A stretch of DNA of 64,000 bases from Cupriavidus sp. AU9028 (lineage in GTDB: Bacteria > Pseudomonadota > Gammaproteobacteria > Burkholderiales > Burkholderiaceae). Positions 61,183-64,000 of this stretch are shown one piece after another. The number at the start of each line of letters is the position of its first letter. The first letter of the stretch is position 1. The translations under genes were made by a program, and so were the position numbers. Location: assembly GCF_019795295.1 (NCBI RefSeq), contig NZ_JAIMCG010000006.1, positions 1-64,000 on the forward strand. The letters are read 5' to 3'. The notes under the pieces were generated by a model, which ran no database searches, was not told the DNA's origin, and saw only the letters and a program-made list of their open reading frames with translations.

Positions 61183-62760
61183 ATGCAGATTGCCAAGCGA
61201 AGCAGCCCCGCGCCGCGGGGGCTTGCCGGCGTAGCCGCCGGCCTGACCATGGCCACCGCGCTGTTGTTCGGCAGTGGCGTGGCCGCGCAACCGCGGCCCG
61301 CCGCGACACCGAAGCCGGGCGGCACACTCACGATCGGCACCGAAGCCGACCCGTCGTCGCTGGACCCGCTGCGCATCGGCTCCTATGTCGAGCGGCAGTT
61401 CGCCATCGTCGTGTACGACACGCTGTTCGATGTCGATGTCCAGGGACGCATCGTCCCGAGCCTGGCCACCGGCTATCAGGTATCGCCCGATGGCAGGAAA
61501 TACACCCTGTCGCTGCGCGAAGGCGTCAAGTTCCACGACGGCACGCCCTTCAACGCCGAAGCCGTGGTCTTCAATCTCGACCGCGTGCGCGATCCCGCCA
61601 ACACCTGCCGCTGCCTGGGCAACGTGGCCGCAATCGAATCGGTCAAGGCGACCGGCCCCTACAAGGTCGAGATCCAGCTCAAGACGGCCTACGCTTCCTT
61701 TCCGGCGATCCTGACCGACGCGCCGGCGATGATGGCCTCGCCCACTGCTGTGCGCGCCGACCCCAAGGGCTACGGCAATGCGCCGGTCGGCACCGGCCCC
61801 TTCAAGCTGGTCGAATGGACCAAGGGCTCGCGCTTTATCGCCGAGAAGAATCCGCATTACTGGAAGGGGGGGCAGCCGTATCTGGACCGCGTGGTGCTGC
61901 GCGGGCTGCAGAACAGTGAGACGCGGGAAGCCACGATGCAGTCAGGCGCACTGGACGTGCTGACGCAGCCGCCGCCGAAGTTCGCCGCGGCGGTACGCAA
62001 GGACAAGCGCTTCGCCTATATCGATCCGACCGGCTTCGGCTCGATGTTCGTCGCGTTCAACCTGCAGAACGAGGCGTTGAAGGATGTGCGCGTGCGCATG
62101 GCCATCGCCCATGCGACGCAGCGCGAACTGCTGGTGAAGGCGATTTACCACGGCTTGCCCAAGGTCGCGACCACACCATTCGGCTATGGCTTGCCTGGGC
62201 TGTCGCAGGTCAAGGACTACCCGGAGTACAACCTCGCCAAGGCCAAGGCGCTGCTCGCCGAGTATGGCAAGCCGGTCAGCGTCAGCATTCTCGCGGACAA
62301 CCAGCCCGTTGCACTGATGACGATCCAGGCCTTGCAGCAGATGTGGCAGAAGGCGGGCATCAAGGTCGAACTCAAGCTGGTCGACCAGGCGCGTCTGGTG
62401 CAGAACATGCTGTCGCACGAGTTCGATGCCGCGCTGTTCCGGTGGTCCGGCCGGCCCGACCCGGACCTGAACGTCTACGGCTTTTTCCATTCGTCGACGG
62501 CCTCGCGCAAGGTGTCGTCCAACTACGGGCAATACGCCAGCGCGGAAATGGACCGGCTGCTCGATGCCGGGCGCCAGGAACTCGATCCGGCCAAACGCGC
62601 CGTCATCTACAACGACGTGTCCAGGCTGCTGGCGCGCGACGTGCCTTACGTCTTCCTCAGCTATATCGCGGCGCCCATCATTGCCACCCACAAGGTGCGT
62701 GGTATCGACCCCGTGCCCGACTCGCTGGTGCGCGTGGCCTCGGTCTGGAAAGAGCAGTAG
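61183..62760 (+). CDS. Peptide/nickel-type ABC transporter substrate-binding protein
   Basis: This 525-residue SBP_bac_5 receptor has a signal ending near GVAAQP, then GGTLTIGTEADPSSLDPLRIG and VKFHDGTPFNAEAVVFNLDRVRDP, the family core. AAGGAG lies before ATG 61183. It is followed by DppB- and DppC-type permease genes. In this catabolic context the cargo may be a conjugate, amide or peptide-like compound rather than a plain peptide; this is inferred. Confidence 0.92.
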   Translation: MQIAKRSSPAPRGLAGVAAGLTMATALLFGSGVAAQPRPAATPKPGGTLTIGTEADPSSLDPLRIGSYVERQFAIVVYDTLFDVDVQGRIVPSLATGYQVSPDGRKYTLSLREGVKFHDGTPFNAEAVVFNLDRVRDPANTCRCLGNVAAIESVKATGPYKVEIQLKTAYASFPAILTDAPAMMASPTAVRADPKGYGNAPVGTGPFKLVEWTKGSRFIAEKNPHYWKGGQPYLDRVVLRGLQNSETREATMQSGALDVLTQPPPKFAAAVRKDKRFAYIDPTGFGSMFVAFNLQNEALKDVRVRMAIAHATQRELLVKAIYHGLPKVATTPFGYGLPGLSQVKDYPEYNLAKAKALLAEYGKPVSVSILADNQPVALMTIQALQQMWQKAGIKVELKLVDQARLVQNMLSHEFDAALFRWSGRPDPDLNVYGFFHSSTASRKVSSNYGQYASAEMDRLLDAGRQELDPAKRAVIYNDVSRLLARDVPYVFLSYIAAPIIATHKVRGIDPVPDSLVRVASVWKEQ

Positions 62761-62762
62761 CC

Positions 62763-63719
62763 ATGTGGCGACGTCTGCTGAAGGGCTTGCCCCCGGTCGC
62801 TGGCGTGCTGCTGGCGGTGTCGATGATCAGCTTCGCGCTGGTGGCCTTTCTGCCCGGCGATCTGGCGCTGGTCATGCTCGGCGACTCCGCCACGCCGGAA
62901 ACGCTGGCCATCGCGCGGCGCGAGATGGGCCTGGACCGGCCGCTGCACGAGCGCTATCTGCAGTGGCTCGGCAATGCCCTCCAGGGCGACTTCGGCCGGT
63001 CCATGCGTTCGGGGGAGCCGGTGACCGACGCCATCCTGGCCCGCCTGCCGGTCACCCTCGAACTGATGTTGCTCACCATTGCGCTGGCATTGGTGCTGTC
63101 CATCCCGCTCGGCGTATGGACCGCATATCGGCGCGAGGGGTGGGTCGATCGGGCCGCGATGAGCCTGTCGCTGGTGTTCCTGTCGACGCCGTCCTTCCTG
63201 ATGGGCGTGTTGCTGGTCTACTTCGTCGCGCTGCAACTGCAGTGGCTGCCGGCCACCGGCTATATCCCCGTCAGCGAGAGCGTCACGGGCAATCTGCAAC
63301 TGATGGTGCTGCCGGTGCTGGCGCTCGCGCTGCATGACGTGCCCATCTATCTGCGCGTGCTGCGCAGCGAGATGATCCAGACGCTGCAGCAGAACTTCAT
63401 CCTGCTGGCGCGCGGGATGGGCCTGCCAGTCGCAACCATCCTGGTACGCAATGCCCTGCGCCCCGCCTCGCTGAACCTGGTGACCACGGTGGGTCTGACC
63501 ATCGGTCGCCTGCTCGGCGGCGCGCTGACCATCGAAGTCCTGTTCGGCCTGCCCGGCCTGGGCCAGTTGCTGGTGGAGTCGGTCTACCAGAAGGAGTATC
63601 AGATGATGCAGGCAATCGTGCTCTTCGTCGCCATCGGCTTCGTGGTGATCAACCTGCTGGTGGACCTGCTGTACGTGGTACTGGACCCGCGCCTGCGCGA
63701 CGACAGGACGGCATCATGA
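62763..63719 (+). CDS. ABC transporter permease, DppB/OppB type
   Basis: This 318-residue permease has six membrane segments, the N-terminal FLPGDLALVMLGD and GLDRPLHERYLQWL, and the EAA-type loop ARGMGLPVATILVRNALRPA. It starts 2 bp after the receptor stop and overlaps the next permease start (ATGA). Confidence 0.92.
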   Translation: MWRRLLKGLPPVAGVLLAVSMISFALVAFLPGDLALVMLGDSATPETLAIARREMGLDRPLHERYLQWLGNALQGDFGRSMRSGEPVTDAILARLPVTLELMLLTIALALVLSIPLGVWTAYRREGWVDRAAMSLSLVFLSTPSFLMGVLLVYFVALQLQWLPATGYIPVSESVTGNLQLMVLPVLALALHDVPIYLRVLRSEMIQTLQQNFILLARGMGLPVATILVRNALRPASLNLVTTVGLTIGRLLGGALTIEVLFGLPGLGQLLVESVYQKEYQMMQAIVLFVAIGFVVINLLVDLLYVVLDPRLRDDRTAS

Positions 63720-64000
63720 GCGCCGGTCAGACCATCGACATGGCGGCGGCTCCCGACGCCTTGCTTCCCCGTCCTCCTCGCCGGCGCGACGCGCTGACGG
63801 CCCGCAAGCTCTTCGGCCTGATTCTCCCTTGCGCATGGCTGGCCCTGGCGCTGCTCGCCGCGCTGCTGGCCCCATGGCTGCCGATCGCCGATCCAACCGA
63901 GCAGGACCTGTTGCGCATGCTGCAGCCGCCCGAAGCCGGCCTGTGGTTCGGCGCGGATTCGCTGGGTCGCGATGTGCTGGCGCGCACGCTGTTCGGGCTG
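63716..64000 (+). CDS. ABC transporter permease, DppC/OppC type (truncated by window end)
   Basis: The frame opens MSAGQTIDMAAAPDALLPRP and contains a first membrane segment, ADPTEQDLLRML and the DppC hallmark WFGADSLGRDVLARTLFG. It overlaps dppB by 4 bp and runs off the window. ATP-binding subunits would be expected next. Confidence 0.88.
   Translation, partial: MSAGQTIDMAAAPDALLPRPPRRRDALTARKLFGLILPCAWLALALLAALLAPWLPIADPTEQDLLRMLQPPEAGLWFGADSLGRDVLARTLFGL

Overview
The window is GC-rich and densely coded. It looks like a Burkholderiales genome, most like Cupriavidus or a relative. The reasons are six Bug/TctC-type tripartite-tricarboxylate substrate-binding proteins in about 50 kb, a TctBA membrane pair, many LysR/IclR/TetR-controlled small catabolic operons, an E. 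coli-like Mqo, and G/C-rich REP-like hairpins. The genus is an inference. No rRNA, tRNA, CRISPR array, phage module or replication origin was recognised. The mix of genes suggests an accessory, catabolic part of a large replicon.

Layout. 1-571: right end of an IS3-family element with a programmed -1 frameshift site, abutting a 63-bp tandem repeat that carries REP-like hairpins. 615-4756: bug-leuC-leuD operon with a divergent LysR. 4918-5894: head-to-head 3' remnants of an acyl-CoA synthetase and an acyl-CoA dehydrogenase. 5986-9212: TetR, then a DenD-like dehydrogenase coupled to an FMO-type monooxygenase. 9270-11906: streptothricin-acetyltransferase-like GNAT, AraC regulator and EamA exporter. 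11903-19967: a seven-gene minus-strand operon (IclR, cyclase-family hydrolase, LivK-like receptor, Cys-less thiolase, DUF35 protein, Bug receptor, ADP-forming acyl-CoA synthetase). 20182-23328: DUF523 protein, then UspA-TerC with a divergent NhaR-like LysR. 23493-30030: IclR, bug-aldehyde dehydrogenase-hydroxyacid dehydrogenase operon, LysR, and a convergent bug. 30397-32352: two-wHTH regulator and a beta-propeller protein. 32472-35627: hemerythrin protein, then an RsbQ/KAI2-like hydrolase coupled to a PAS hybrid histidine kinase. 36022-38057: tctB-tctA. 38136-44393: GNATs, hydrolase, SDR, isoprenylcysteine methyltransferase-like protein, MarR and an unusual glycosyltransferase-like protein. 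44502-49909: bug-acyl-CoA ligase-bug, then mqo. 50304-55093: methyltransferase, GNAT, MEDS-domain hybrid kinase, YciI-like protein and a membrane protein. 55419-64000: TetR, a second thiolase-DUF35 pair (nucleophile Cys to Ser), and a divergent acyl-CoA ligase-SDR-enoyl-CoA hydratase-peptide-type ABC transporter operon that runs off the window.

How the genes fit together. Most operons pair a periplasmic receptor with a CoA ligase or dehydrogenase set and a local regulator, which fits uptake and CoA-dependent breakdown of organic acids. None of the substrates can be named from sequence alone. The most interesting units are the two DUF35-thiolase modules with altered nucleophile positions, the RsbQ-like hydrolase/PAS-kinase pair, and the two-wHTH regulator with its beta-propeller neighbour. 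Several operators and promoters can be read directly, at 6736-6764, 23393-23408 with 24398-24460, 35772-35790, 42006-42020 and 57891-57916.
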